DNA from: Cordia subcordata
Taxonomy: Eukaryota > Streptophyta > Magnoliopsida > Boraginales > Cordiaceae
NCBI GenBank assembly: GCA_028554755.1
Contig: JAPTOF010000003.1
Location: 4,630,501 to 4,694,500, forward strand
Length of the DNA stretch: 64,000 bases
Direction of reading: 5' to 3'
The notes under the pieces were generated by a model that was given only the letters and a program-made list of their open reading frames with translations, did no database searches and had not been told where the DNA came from. Shown here piece by piece: positions 1 to 10,754 of this stretch (position 1 is its first letter; the number at the start of each line of letters is the position of its first letter). Made by a program: the position numbers and the translations under genes.

Positions 1-19
1 GTGGTTTATCTTTAGTTAC

Positions 20-107
20 CTCGGCTGCAAATTGATGCTACGAGAAACAAAATCATAGTAGTGATTCGAACTAGAGCGAGAGCAGTGTTGATATTTGTCT
101 CCATCAT
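20..107 (-). CDS. possible first coding exon of a gene leaving the left edge
   Basis: Reading leftward from a double ATG at 107-102 gives about 29 residues with a hydrophobic core (TTMILFLVASIC), like a signal peptide or membrane anchor. A GTAACT splice-donor-like sequence follows at 19-14, and without splicing the frame stops almost at once. The rest of the gene would lie left of the window, so the product cannot be named. It could equally be a chance ORF; the call rests only on the ATG, the hydrophobic run and the donor. Confidence 0.2.
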
Positions 108-1517
108 TGTGGTTGAAGTTTGGAAGTGATGTGAGCAAGAAGAGACATGGCGGAAGAAATGTAGCAAAACTGAGATGCTTTTCTTTCAAGATAGGACGGG
201 GTAAAGTTTTTGGAGTGCGCCTCCAGCAAAAGAATATTTGATGGGCCGGCTTTTAGGCATGTCATTTATCCTTTGCTTGAATGGGGCGTAACGTATGCAC
301 TATGCACGTTGGCTACGCATAAAAAGAGTTATTAGAATTAAAAAGATAGTACGGTTTATAGAATTTCGCTATGCACCACGTTTATGAACGCTTAAATAGA
401 GTTGATAGAAATAGAAAGATAGTTCAGTTTATGGAATTTCACTATGCACCATGTTGATGAAGATATCGAACCCATTATAGAGTGTGTAATATATGACTTG
501 ACTTCGTATTTTATACGGAACTATTTTCACGCTTGACATAGTATCTTCAGGATGAAACAAGCTTCATAGTTCCCTGTCCTATCTGATATACTGTCATAGA
601 AAAATAGAAAGAGAAAGGATCACTTGGATCTTACGGACTTGGAATAAAGAAGAATAACGAAGATAGATTCAGAAGTCACAGGAACCACGAAGTACAATGT
701 CTGTACGTTAAATTTCTCTTGACTTGTTGAAACACTAAAATTTTGCAGCTCGGTTGCTAGGAAACGAGACATTCTAATGCCAAGACGAGTCTGGACAAGC
801 ACTTTAGAATCGAAAATTATTATTTAGTGGAGTTAAGGCACAAAATTTAATAATTTATTTGCAGATAATTTTTTAATTAGATTAATTTATTTTTTAAAAT
901 TAAGAGTGCCTTAAAAATGAAGGTTCTTTCTTCCACTAGACCTCATTCTTTCGACTTGTAGCCAAACTAGGAACATTAAGACAGGGGAACCTTGAAGGGA
1001 AGAAAGATAACCTTGAGAAAGACAATGTCATTATGACACTTTGAGAATCTGCACCAACATATATAAGGATTTCGCTTGTCTTGGTGGAAGCTGTGAATGC
1101 CAATAAAGCTTTTTTTTGAAGTAGATCCACGAAAGCCTGAGACACATCCCATGAACCACGACCTAAAACTTTTAGACTGCTCAAGATGTTGGAACTTGTA
1201 AAATTCAAATAGATAAATAAGGTATTCCCCTTGAGAAGAATTAGAGCACATTAGAACTAGACGGATGGTAGTCTAATATTGAGTATGTTTCTTCTCTTAT
1301 TGCCAAGCCTTCAAGCCCGAGGTCCTATTCTTTTCGTGCGGGATGCTTTTTATTCTGATAACAAATTGCCCTTATAAGACCTGATACTTTAAACAACGGC
1401 AAAGTAGAACAATTTGTTTTAACAAGTTTTGCTCCTTGTTAAATTCTCACAAACAGTTTCAAATTTTATATTAAATTATATTATGAAATCAAATCTCGAA
1501 TCATAACCATTTTAATA
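108..1517. other. intergenic, no recognised gene
   Basis: Mixed-composition spacer. Overlapping minus-strand ORFs of about 90 codons lie at 936-1251, but I recognise no domain in them and see no splice signals that would extend them. Short repeats around 340-470 contain two diverged copies of a segment reading 'ggaatttc.ctatgcacca'. No TIR or LTR pair was found. Confidence 0.4.
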
Positions 1518-1527
1518 TTTTAAAAAT

Positions 1528-3040
1528 GGGTTAATTCCATTATCCCCCATGAGTTATTAGCTAAAACCCAAACACCCCCATGAACTTTTCGTATTACTCA
1601 AATTCCCCTATGATATTAAGTTCTGCCAAACAAAGCCTAAAGAATACGTGTTTTATGTGTTTTATCTATTTATTTTATTAAAAAACTATAATCCCAAATA
1701 CATAGATATAGCATACATTTCACCACATAATATATTTTTTTATTTTTACCTTTTGTTTTTTAGAAAATAATAATAATTCCCAAAAAAAGACATACCACAT
1801 ATTACAACAAAATTTTTTTTATATTTTTATCTTTTTATTTTATTTAAAGAATTATAACACGTTGGTAGATAGAGGTAGAGCTAGGGGCACCAAGGGGCCC
1901 GGCGCCCTAAACTCCACAAAATATTCTTTTATCGATATATGGTTGTTGTATTCAAAGAGGAAAAAAAATACTTTGGCCCCCTATTTTTTTTTTTTGTGCT
2001 TGTGATATTGTATTTGTATTTTAAATTTAACATATTAATCATCAAATAAAAATAGCATTATGTTCAATTTATTTCTTTTTTGGTAAGATAATTTTATGTA
2101 GTGTTTTTCTTAATTTTTTTTAGTAGGTGAACATTTTACTAACATAATGACCAAGTGTAATTTGTTTCAAATATTTGTCATAATATTTTTATTTCTTAAT
2201 CTAAAGCTTTGTATTCTTGTTGTGATATTGTAGTGAGTTGTTTTAGCGATTTAACATGGTATTTTTGTGGTCAAATTATTTATTTATTCTTTTAGTCCAG
2301 CGATTTTAGAACTTTTTATATAGGATAATTTATTTTGGGAATACAAACTATTAATAATGACTAAATTTTTATATCAAAAAGCGCTTTTGTCATAAAAGAA
2401 CACTCTTTGTTCTATGAAGTGTTTGCAGTAATTTTTTTAAAAGGATAAGACTCTTAATGTACTTTTTCAAGCACTATGAAAAGATTTTTTTTTTTTTTTT
2501 GTATAAGCCGATGCAAATGATCCCTTAGGAACTTCAGGAAAATTTTAAAAATTTGAACATGATTTTATATGCCAATCACCCTTACTTTCTATAAGATAAC
2601 TTGATTTTTATATAAAAGAAAAAATTCTTGCCATGTTCATGTAAATACGATAAATGTTTTTTGTGAATTTCTTGCTCCACGTCTAATTAAGGTTACACCA
2701 TAAATTTCTTTTCAAACTTTTGTCTTTTTATTTTATTAGAGAAATTATAATCCTCAATATATAGAAACAATACACATTATATTGAATTTTTATTTTCTTT
2801 TTATTTTATTTTAAGAAAATTATTGTCGCCCAATACATGGATTCTTGGGGTATTATTTTGTGAACTATGTTCAAGGGGTTTATATTTTTTTTCTAATAAA
2901 ACAAAGAAATAAAAATATCCTTACTCTTAACACTTTGTTTGGCATAATTTATGGTCATGGGGGAATCTGGATAATATAAAAAGTACACGGGGGAATTTGG
3001 GTTTTACCCAAAACCTCATGGGGGGAAATGGGATTAACCC
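1528..3040. mobile_element. Mutator-like element with long TIRs, non-autonomous
   Basis: The ends are inverted copies of each other for about 110 bp, starting GGGTTAATTCCATT on the left and, on the opposite strand, GGGTTAATCCCATT on the right. Both TIRs contain C-runs spaced by ATGA and a 'GCCAAACAAAG' motif. The direct repeat TTTTAAAAAT flanks the element exactly (1518-1527 and 3041-3050), fitting the 9-11 bp duplications of Mutator-like elements. No transposase reading frame is visible. The interior is AT-rich, with repeated 'tttttattttatt...ttataat' blocks and a GC-richer patch near 1876-1915 that resembles a hAT-type end. The family is inferred from TIR length and duplication size. Confidence 0.75.
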
Positions 3041-3050
3041 TTTTAAAAAT

Positions 3051-3917
3051 AAAGTACAAACTATATATTCGCATTAAACTATATCGCATTAACTTTGATA
3101 ATAAGCTGACAAAAACGTTATTACAAAAACAAGTTATCATTCGAAAAAAAAAAAACTATCAACAAGAGGAAAAACTATCAAGTGCAAAAGAAAACAACAG
3201 GAAAAGCCAGTACTTCTCTTTTTCACTTGTATTTTTTCCTTAGTTTTCTTTTTATTTTTTTAATATTGTCTGCTAAGCTTTATTATGGTTTAATCAGTCT
3301 TTTAAATGCATGGCTCGCCTCCCTAGAAACAGAAAAAGTCAAAAAAAAAAACAATTCTTCAAATAAAAATAACAATAACGTGAATCTTACATGGATTTAT
3401 TACACTATTCATGCGGAAATTATGCATACTTTTAATTTTTTTGTTCATTCATATTACTTTATTAGTAAAATCGAATCATTTGATCGTATACTCATGCAAT
3501 AACGATTCTTAGATAGAATTCAACTAAAAATTTTAAAATAGATCCATAGATCATCATTTAAAAAAAATAAAAAAAAACACCTCTATTTTTTTTTCTTGGC
3601 TTAAAAAAACACTTCTACTTTTTGTTTCATTTGACAAAAAAAAAAGGGAAAAGAAGAAAAAGAGCGGTAATTATGTACAAATTAAAACGTGGTTGGTCAT
3701 ATAGAGCTTTCAAAGTTCACAATCGCGGTCCACAACCTTTTCCTGAATATCTTCCCCCTAAAAATTACCCAAAAAAAAAAGAATCTATTTTTCATCATTG
3801 AAGTCTCTCTCAATTGAGTGATATTGCTCCTTTTTATCACCTCAATTGAGTAATATATATATTTCTTTTCTTTTATTACACCATCGTTGAAAGTCATCTG
3901 ATCGTTCAACCGAAAAA
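3051..3917. promoter_or_regulatory. upstream region of the small gene, with TATA-like box
   Basis: AT-rich spacer ending in a probable promoter. A TATA-like run (TAATATATATAT) lies at 3851-3862, about 55 bp before the ATG at 3918, and is followed by a pyrimidine-rich leader. Poly-A/poly-T tracts and small ORFs at 3028-3502 show no domain and look like chance frames. Confidence 0.35.
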
Positions 3918-4166
3918 ATGGAGGACGACAAGTTAGACGGCTTTGCGCGGTGGTTCGGCACCAACATTGCCACCGCGTTCTTCGCGTCGTTGGATTGTTG
4001 CTCGTGCGTGAACCTCAGCACCTACGACAGCGACGACGGGGACGAGGAGGAGGCCAAGGATCGTCCTCTTATGTTCAATCTCCGCTCCTCCTCCACCGCC
4101 TCCTCCGTCTCCACCGCCTCTGCTGTCACCGCCAACACTTCCATTACCAATACTTCCTCCACCTGA
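3918..4166 (+). CDS. small acidic/serine-threonine-rich plant protein, unknown function
   Basis: A single-exon ORF of 82 codons. It starts MEDDKLDGFARWFG, continues through a mixed segment with a CCSCVNL cysteine cluster (about residues 27-33), an acidic run (DSDDGDEEE, about 37-45) and KDRPLM, and ends in a Ser/Thr/Ala-rich low-complexity tail. It stands out from its flanks by high GC, and the ATG context (AAAAAATGGAGG) is good for a plant start. There is no signal peptide or membrane helix. I do not recognise a named family; the ordered N-terminus and acidic linker look like a real plant-specific small protein. The same stretch is open in other frames because of its GC-rich codons; this frame was chosen for the start context and the sensible N-terminus. 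Confidence 0.6.
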   Translation: MEDDKLDGFARWFGTNIATAFFASLDCCSCVNLSTYDSDDGDEEEAKDRPLMFNLRSSSTASSVSTASAVTANTSITNTSST

Positions 4167-5337
4167 TTATTCATTTCATCATTACAACTTTTAAATTTTG
4201 TCAACGTTGATCATAATACAAAATAAGCTAATTTCTTCCTTTTTTGGCCAAATTGTATTTATTAGGCTTGTGTGGATTCTAACTTTAGCTAATGTGTAAG
4301 TTATGTAACTGTTGTTTATATCGGTAAAGAGTCTAATAAAATAATAACTTTATATTTATTTGTGATTTAATAATTGTGAATTATTTAGGTCATTCATTAT
4401 AATTCGTTAATGCATTTACGCATTAGGTTATTTATTTATGTATAACTTTTTATATGAATTAAAAAAAATTAATTATAGAAATACATAACATTTAATATAG
4501 TAATGACACTTTCAGTTGCTCAGAAAATTATAGGTAAATAACTATCATTATTATAAATATATTTTATAATGGTTCTCTAACTTGACTTAATATTTTGAAC
4601 TCGTAAACTATTCTTGATGTTGTTAAATATATATTTTTTATTTGAGTGATTAATCAATCATGTATTACGACTACTTTTATTTATTTCTTTCTCCATTCTC
4701 TCTCTATTTTTACTTTTTTTTTCGCTTTTCACGATACTATCAATTACATATATTTGTTCATCCAAATTTATTTTCTATTTCTTTAACTGAAAATTTAAAA
4801 GAGTAATAGTAATAATCTCGTCACAAAAATTCATATAATTTGACCTCTTATTATTAGAAAGGTAACTGAAGATGTACAATACTTCTTTTAATCCACCCAC
4901 TATAATGTCGCTTCGTTACTGTTTCTTGTTGATACCACTTGTATTGTAGACATGTTGGTTAGTTTCATTGTGATGCAAGTTTGTTTTGCCCGTTGGATTT
5001 ATTTGAATTCCATTGGGAAAATTTTCTCCTTTATTCATAATTTCTTCCTATTTTTTTTGTGTTGACTATGTAATTTGACATATTTGTGTTTGTACTAAGC
5101 ATTACAGATTGAATTATTCATGCAATTACACTATTTTTCAGACACCAGTTGTTTATCAATTTTTCTTTCTGTCATACTCTTATTGATATTAATATTAACT
5201 ATAATTTGTTCTTAAAAAAAAAAAACCATGCTACCTCCATAAATTGGAAATTTTGTAACCCTAGTTGCTATGAGAATACCGCTTAGTCCACCTGTCCCGT
5301 TCAAATAGTCTCAGTTAACCTATGTCTTCATCCATTA
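4167..5337. other. 3' flank and AT-rich spacer
   Basis: Contains the probable 3' UTR of the small gene, with AATAAAATAA polyadenylation-like signals near 4336, followed by AT-rich DNA with no ORF of note. No repeat ends were recognised. Confidence 0.35.
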
Positions 5338-5860
5338 TCCAGAGTACCTGGATTGTTCGAAATAAACAATATGTCATCGGAGTATTTAAATCAAATAAAC
5401 ATAGGAAAATTTAGTCTTCAATGTAAATACACCAAATCTCAAATATTTAATTTTTACATCCCATCTTGATGATGTAATAAACAGGTTTCCATAATATAAA
5501 GCTTGAGCAAGATGAATTTGAATTATTATATGTGGCCGTGCTCAAAAAGAAAAGGAGTCACATCCTTTCTACCAACTATATAAAAGCCTCTCAGCAAGAG
5601 CCCAGTAACTCAAATGACATGAAACACTATAATTTGATCGTGTTTATGGCATATCATTAGTCTCATTCACATTCCAAATGTTGGATTTTGATGATATGCC
5701 ATGAACAATGATCAATTTGTAGGAAGTTTTTTTAATTTTTCTTTCTTTCAGATCTTTAGATGATATCTCTTCATGTTTTCATGTCTAAGAAGGACTTACA
5801 ATCATGGAGTAGTAGATTTTGCTCGTGTTACCAAAACTACTTTTTTCTCTTTTTTGTCTT
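5338..5860. repeat. dispersed repeat family, copy A (TATA-bearing)
   Basis: Collinear with 14013-14690 with many substitutions and small indels. Shared landmarks in order: 'GAGTACCTGGAT', 'TTTAAATCAAATAAACA', 'GTTTCCA.AA', a 'CGTGC.CAAAAAGAAA' block, a TATATAAA box followed by 'GCCTCT.AGCAAGAGCC', and 'GATGATATGC.ATGAACAA'. The conserved TATA box and leader suggest a duplicated promoter or LTR-like unit. No coding frame follows it. No TIR or duplication was found, so the class is open. Confidence 0.6.
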
Positions 5861-5866
5861 TTGTTA

Positions 5867-6096
5867 GGACTCATTTGAATTGATTTTTTTTACAAGTGTT
5901 TTTTTTTAATTTTGAAAAAAGCATTTTTTTTAGAAGTTAAAATTCTGGCTGCTAAAAAAAGCAATAATTGAGGTTTTCCAAAGTTTTAACTTTTTTTTAA
6001 ATCAAATCCGAATATTTAATACAAAAAATTTACTTTTCCTCTGAAAAAAGGTGATTTTCCAAGAGGAAAAAAAAAAAAGGCAATCCAAATAGGCCC
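5867..6096. mobile_element. Tourist-like MITE, family T copy 1
   Basis: 230 bp with ends GGACTCATTTGAATTG and CAATCCAAATAGGCCC (inverted), flanked by TTA on both sides (5864-5866, 6097-6099). The interior is made of poly-T/poly-A blocks that can fold back. The TWA duplication and GGGC-type end fit PIF/Harbinger (Tourist) MITEs. Confidence 0.7.
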
Positions 6097-6439
6097 TTAT
6101 TATCTAAAAGGAAAGCCATTAAGTTGTGCCTGATTGTTTCCTTTTTTAAAAAAAATTTTTTGGTCGAATTTCTTTTTTTTTTTTTTTCAATTGAGATTGA
6201 GAATCTTGATCAAGCTTTGTCTATTTCATTCCACAAATAAATCTCAAACAAGCATTAATGAAATGAACAACAATTAAGTTGGAATGGTTAGTTAATCTTT
6301 ATATATTTATTTATAGGCAGCAAGTTCTGGAGTTGAGATCAATTTGTAAGTTTTCAAATTGACTCACATCTAAAATAATGTTTTATTTTCACTAGGCAAT
6401 CTCAAAGAATCCTCAAGTAGTGAATTAGTTGTTTTGAAT

Positions 6440-7390
6440 GGACTAGGATCTTCTCCTATGTATAGGAGGTAAAATCTCAATCATTTATATAAAGTTTGAA
6501 GTTAAAATAGTTTTCGTTAGATTAAATTAATATAAATCATTAGATTAGTTACCAATAAAATTTAATTATTGTTAACCATTAGATTAATTTAATATAAACC
6601 ATTCAATTTGTTAACAAATAAATCTCAATCATTATTAGTCATTAGATTAAATTAATATAAACCACTAAATTAATTACCAAATAAATCTCAACAATTCAAA
6701 AACCTAAACTTTTCTTCCTTTTTTCTTTTTTCCATCTTGCACACAACCATCCAATTCAAGAAATTCACTTGCAACTTCTTGCTTATTATCCGGAACGGAA
6801 AAAAAAAAACCTCACTTGCAACTGCGTTAATATACACTACAAACCTTAAAACACTCGTCTTCGTCTCTAAAAAATAACCAACTCGTCTTCATCTCTTAAA
6901 AAAAAAAGAAAGCCGACATACATTAACAACCTTAATCACTGTGAAAGAGTCTAGGAAAGTACTTAGATAAAACAAATTAGATTGGCAACTGAAATGCTAA
7001 GGTTTGGGTCATGTTCAAGACTAAAAATAAGAAAAGAATTTAAGTTTTTGAATTGGATGGTTGAGATTTATTCGGTAATTTAATTTAGTGGCTTATTAAA
7101 TTAATCTAACAATTAATAATGGTTGAAATTTATTTGGAAATCTAATCAAGTTATTTATATTAAATGAATCTAATGATTAATTATGATTGAGGTTTATTTG
7201 GTAACTAATCCAATAGTTTATATTAAATTAATCTAATAGTTAATAATAATTGAAAGTTATTTGATAACTAATCTAGTAGTTTATATTAATTTAATCTGAT
7301 GGTTAATATTTACTTCCAAATTTAAGTGAATAGTTGAGATTTTACCTCCTATATATAGGAGAGAAGAAATATAGGTGAGGATCCTAGTTC
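6440..7390. mobile_element. Mutator-like MITE with subrepeat-filled TIRs
   Basis: The ends GGACTAGGATCTTC (left) and GAACTAGGATCCTC (right, opposite strand) are followed by 'CTCCTAT.TATAGGAGGTAAAATCTCAA' in both arms. Each arm is filled with diverged tandem units of about 60 bp built on 'aaattaatctaa..gttaataat..ttgaa.tttattt'. Flanks are GTTTTGAAT (6431-6439) and GTTTTCAAT (7391-7399), a 9 bp duplication with one mismatch. The centre (about 6700-7000) has no recognised gene. Confidence 0.72.
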
Positions 7391-7399
7391 GTTTTCAAT

Positions 7400-8270
7400 C
7401 AATGGCCATAATCATCTACGAACAGAAGGCACTCAATTAAAGTAGATTATGTATTTATAGTTCATAATCTCCTAGAAAAATAATTTTACTTGCTAGGAAG
7501 AAAAATAATTTCGATTTCTTTACTAGCTAGGAAGGAAACTAATTTTGACTTTTTTTGTTATATAAATAAGTGAACAACAGTTGCAGAATTAGAAAATGCT
7601 AAATTCAAAGTTTTCACATTTGAAAAGTAAGATTCTCTAGATGTTTTGAGAAAGTGTCGAAAAATTCCTTTTCCGAATGTCTTCAAAATTTAAATTCTAA
7701 CACAATTTCACTTGTCCTTTTTGCTGTTTAAAGTTAGGGAAACTTCAAAAGAAAAAATTGTATTGGGTCAATAGTATTACTGTATCAATGTATACAAGAA
7801 TTTTATTTTATTTTTTTTGAATAATACAAGAATGTTTTGCTTATGTTCCATGCGCAGCAGAGGGCAAGAAGAAGAGAAAGAAAGGTGGGAGAAAAAAAAA
7901 AACTTGGTGCTCCGCGTCTCAATTAGGAACGAAAGGAGAAGAGAAAATTAGGATGGAAGGAAGAAAAGAAACCTAGGTTTCCAGGAAAAAAGAAGAGAAA
8001 GGAATTTTTTTTTTTTGTTTTTTGTGCTAGGATCCTTTGGCTTTTAATACCATATAGAAGTTTATTAAATACAATTGAATAAAAGACCCAAAAGGGTGTA
8101 ACATACATATTTATACTAGTACAAGACTTGCAATACAAAAATAATGACTTGTAAGATAAGTAATACAATTAACATATTTAACTTTAAATAACATGTCCTA
8201 ATATATTATACATTCATACAGTAATAAATAGGAGGCTGTAAATTCTTTTGGAAAGTTTATTTTTCTTTTT
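7400..8270. other. spacer, no recognised gene
   Basis: AT-rich with poly-purine tracts near 7855-8010. The 81-codon minus frame at 7923-8168 is low-complexity (F/K-rich) and carries no domain. No repeat ends were found. Confidence 0.3.
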
Positions 8271-8271
8271 T

Positions 8272-8273
<2 letters not shown>

Positions 8274-8303
<30 letters not shown>
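8274..8303. repeat. (AT)n microsatellite
   Basis: About 15 AT units. A poly-C run of 14 lies nearby at 8420-8433. Confidence 0.9.
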
Positions 8304-8306
<3 letters not shown>

Positions 8307-8440
8307 CTTCTGTAAAAGGAAAGATAAAGAAAGACTTGCTAAAATTTTTGCCAAAAGTAACAAAGTACATACATAACTAGAACTCTCAGTTTTGTTTTTT
8401 CAAACAAACCCGACCCCCGCCCCCCCCCCCCCCGGTGCTT

Positions 8441-8537
8441 CTTACTTTCAACTCAAACCCTAGTCCCTCAACGAGTTTTAAACTTAGGATTTTATTTTTG
8501 AGAAAGGTAATCTTAATCATTTAAGTTATTTCTCATC
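8441..8537 (-). mobile_element. decayed tRNA-derived SINE-like fragment
   Basis: On the minus strand this reads 'AACTTAAATGATTAAGATTACCTTTCTC...TCCTAAGTTTAAAACTC...GGGACTAGGGTTTGAG'. It is collinear with the SINE-like insert at 42748-42860, including the position of the Pol III B-box-like stretch (GTTTAAAACTC here, GTTCAAATCCC there). No target duplication is visible. It is an old copy, and the call depends on the second copy. Confidence 0.4.
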
Positions 8538-8539
8538 CT

Positions 8540-9192
8540 TTTAACTTGCTTTATAGACTAAAATTTAAATTGTACAAGCAGAAGCTAACGATATCAATGA
8601 GCAAACTGTCATTATATGGTTATTATAGAATTAATTAGTTCCATATGACATCGCTCCACAGGATTGATTATGAGGATTGCTTTCTTTTTTTGGTGGGTTG
8701 GAAACCCGACTGGGATCTTCAAGCAAGGCTCTGCTTGGATTTGATCCAGGAAAAGTACCCTACTAGTGATCGGAAAAACTTAGTTTGTAAAAAAGTTGTA
8801 TAGCAAAGCTACCCTTTTACAATTGGCCTACTTCGTTGAACAGGAACCAAACTAAACTGAGACTCTTATCTTGGGGTTTTTTCCTTTGAACACCTTTCGT
8901 CATTTATGTCGAAGTAGCATTGAATCTACGGAACCCACCTGTAAGATTTATTATTATCAATTATGCGGAATAATAGTACATAAACACTTAGTGCCCAAGA
9001 TCTTTAGGACTTTATGATTTTCACAAATTAAAGCAATGGACGTATATCTTAGGCCAATCGTAGTCGTTTGACAAAAAATCAAATATGAAACATTGATTTC
9101 TTTCTTTCACTCATTCTATTATGTAGGCTTTTGATGGAGAAAAATACATGTTATATTACGTGCAGAGAGAGGACCAAATTCTAATATATACA

Positions 9193-9193
<1 letters not shown>
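8540..9193. other. spacer, no recognised gene
   Basis: No ORF, TIR or LTR was recognised. A segment near 8690-8770 has short self-complementary stretches ('AGGCTCTGCTTGG' and neighbours) without a clear fold. Confidence 0.3.
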
Positions 9194-9243
<50 letters not shown>

Positions 9244-9248
9244 ATATA
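9194..9248. repeat. (TA)n microsatellite
   Basis: A long, nearly pure TA run with one interruption (ATTATA near 9231). Confidence 0.92.
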
Positions 9249-9563
9249 AACACTATTGGATATCATCTATGAGACACACCTTATCAGAATATGTGTCGTC
9301 TATTAAATGCAACTTATTAGAATAGGTACATCTTTATTAGCCAATAGGATTTAAGCAGTTAATTTAATTATTAAACCTATTATTAATTAATTATTTAATT
9401 ATATGAGCCATAAAATTCTTACACCATCTTCATTTTGAACGTGGAGTCACTAGAAGAATTTGAAGAAAGGGAACGAGGATGTTTATGGGTCCGCACTCGT
9501 TGAGCTCTTGGGTGGATATTCCTTGTTGGGTGCGGTGCAGATGCAATGGTCTTGCTACAAGAT

Positions 9564-10745
9564 GAATTTTTTTATAAATATCCTACTCTTTGAAATTCCT
9601 ACAAAAAATATCTTAATTTCAAATGCATTTTTAAATCTATCCTTTTCGATTTTTGAAAAAACAAATTTGGTTATTGAAAGACCGAAATTTGAGTGCTGTT
9701 TTAAATCTTTAAATTTATCGCAATAAAAATGCCTCGAGAAAAACGCTCGGTATTTCAAATACTGAAAGCGGTATTTGAATCACCGATTCTTTTTTTAATG
9801 TCTCCCGTTGTGCTTTATCGTGTAAATACAAAGTGGGGTATTTATTTTCATACATGGAACCAGGAAATGGTCGGCCTTATTTATTTATTTATTAATTGTC
9901 AATGACAAACGAGGGTAGCAATTTTTATCTAGAAGAAATTGAATCAATTTTTGGGCAAGGTTGAGCTTTGATAACCACAAGAAAAACATCCACACAGACC
10001 CTACAAACAGCTGAAAAGTTGCAAGAAACCATGGACATGGAAATATATTCGACATCTTCTTTTAGTAAATATTGAACACAATTTTCTGAAAGTACCAAAG
10101 TCAAAAAATGAGAGCTAGCTAAAGCTTCTTCTTAGGCTTTCAAGCCTCAATCTCACCTTCTACTGTGGTTTCTTGTGAGGAACCAGAAACTGTTTTGACA
10201 ACACTTCTGAAATGGGTTTTGAAAAAAAACCAAAAGGGTGCCCAAAAGTCTTGAAAAAAATATGATCTTGAACAAGAGATCTATCCACAGCCATAGCTTA
10301 AAGTCGAAATTTTAACCCTTTAACTTTCAGCTTTCCTCAATGCAAAGCTTTCAAGTTCAGATTTTTCTAGTTGTTTCGGTGCCTGAGAGCAAGATTTGGA
10401 TCCAAAAGAGAAGCATTAACGGGATATTTATGGTTGGATTTTTTGGAGAAGGTGACATTTGAGGATGGAAGAAGGTTTTTCACTCTTTGCAAGACATTAT
10501 TAAATTGGTGATTCAAATATCGTTTTTATTATTTGAAATATCGAACATTTTTTTAAGCATTTTTGTTGAGATAAATTTCAAATTTAAAACAGTACTCAAA
10601 TTTCGGTATTTGAAAAAACTAAAAGGTATTTTAATCACCAAATTCATTTTTCAAAGACCGAAAAGGGTAAATTTAAAAATATGTTTGAAACTAGGGTATT
10701 TTTATAAGAATTCCAAAAGATAGGGTATTTATTAAAAAAATATCC
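9564..10745. mobile_element. Mutator-like element carrying a gene fragment (Pack-MULE candidate)
   Basis: Long inverted arms (about 9564-9830 and 10480-10745) share 'TTTTTTTATAAATA.CC', 'GAAATTC.TA', 'AGACCGAAA' and 'GGTATTTGAA.CACC' blocks in inverted order. A perfect 9 bp duplication CTACAAGAT flanks the element (9555-9563 and 10746-10754). The arms are AT-rich, while the centre (about 9890-10480) has gene-like composition and a start codon plus splice donor on the minus strand (separate entry). No transposase frame is visible. Confidence 0.75.
10157..10294 (-). pseudogene. captured first-exon-like fragment inside the 9564-10745 element
   Basis: On the minus strand an ATG at 10294 in good context (AGCTATGGCTG) opens a 44-codon frame beginning MAVDRSLVQDHIFF and stopping at 10160-10162. 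Directly after comes a strong donor (AAG|GTGAGA, exon edge 10157). The neighbouring frame is open across the last part (RSVVKTVSGSSQETTVE) right up to the donor, which would suggest a frameshift in a former exon. A pyrimidine-rich leader precedes the ATG. The source gene is not recognised. It could instead be a native leader of the element. Confidence 0.4.
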
Positions 10746-10754
10746 CTACAAGAT

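Noticed and set aside
936..1251. overlapping ~90-codon minus ORFs
   Set aside because: No domain, no splice support, and two frames open at once.
3950..4210. 86-codon plus ORF and the opposing 60-codon minus ORF over the small gene
   Set aside because: Alternative frames of the GC-rich 3918-4166 coding sequence, with poorer start context and His/Arg- or Glu/Val-skewed composition.
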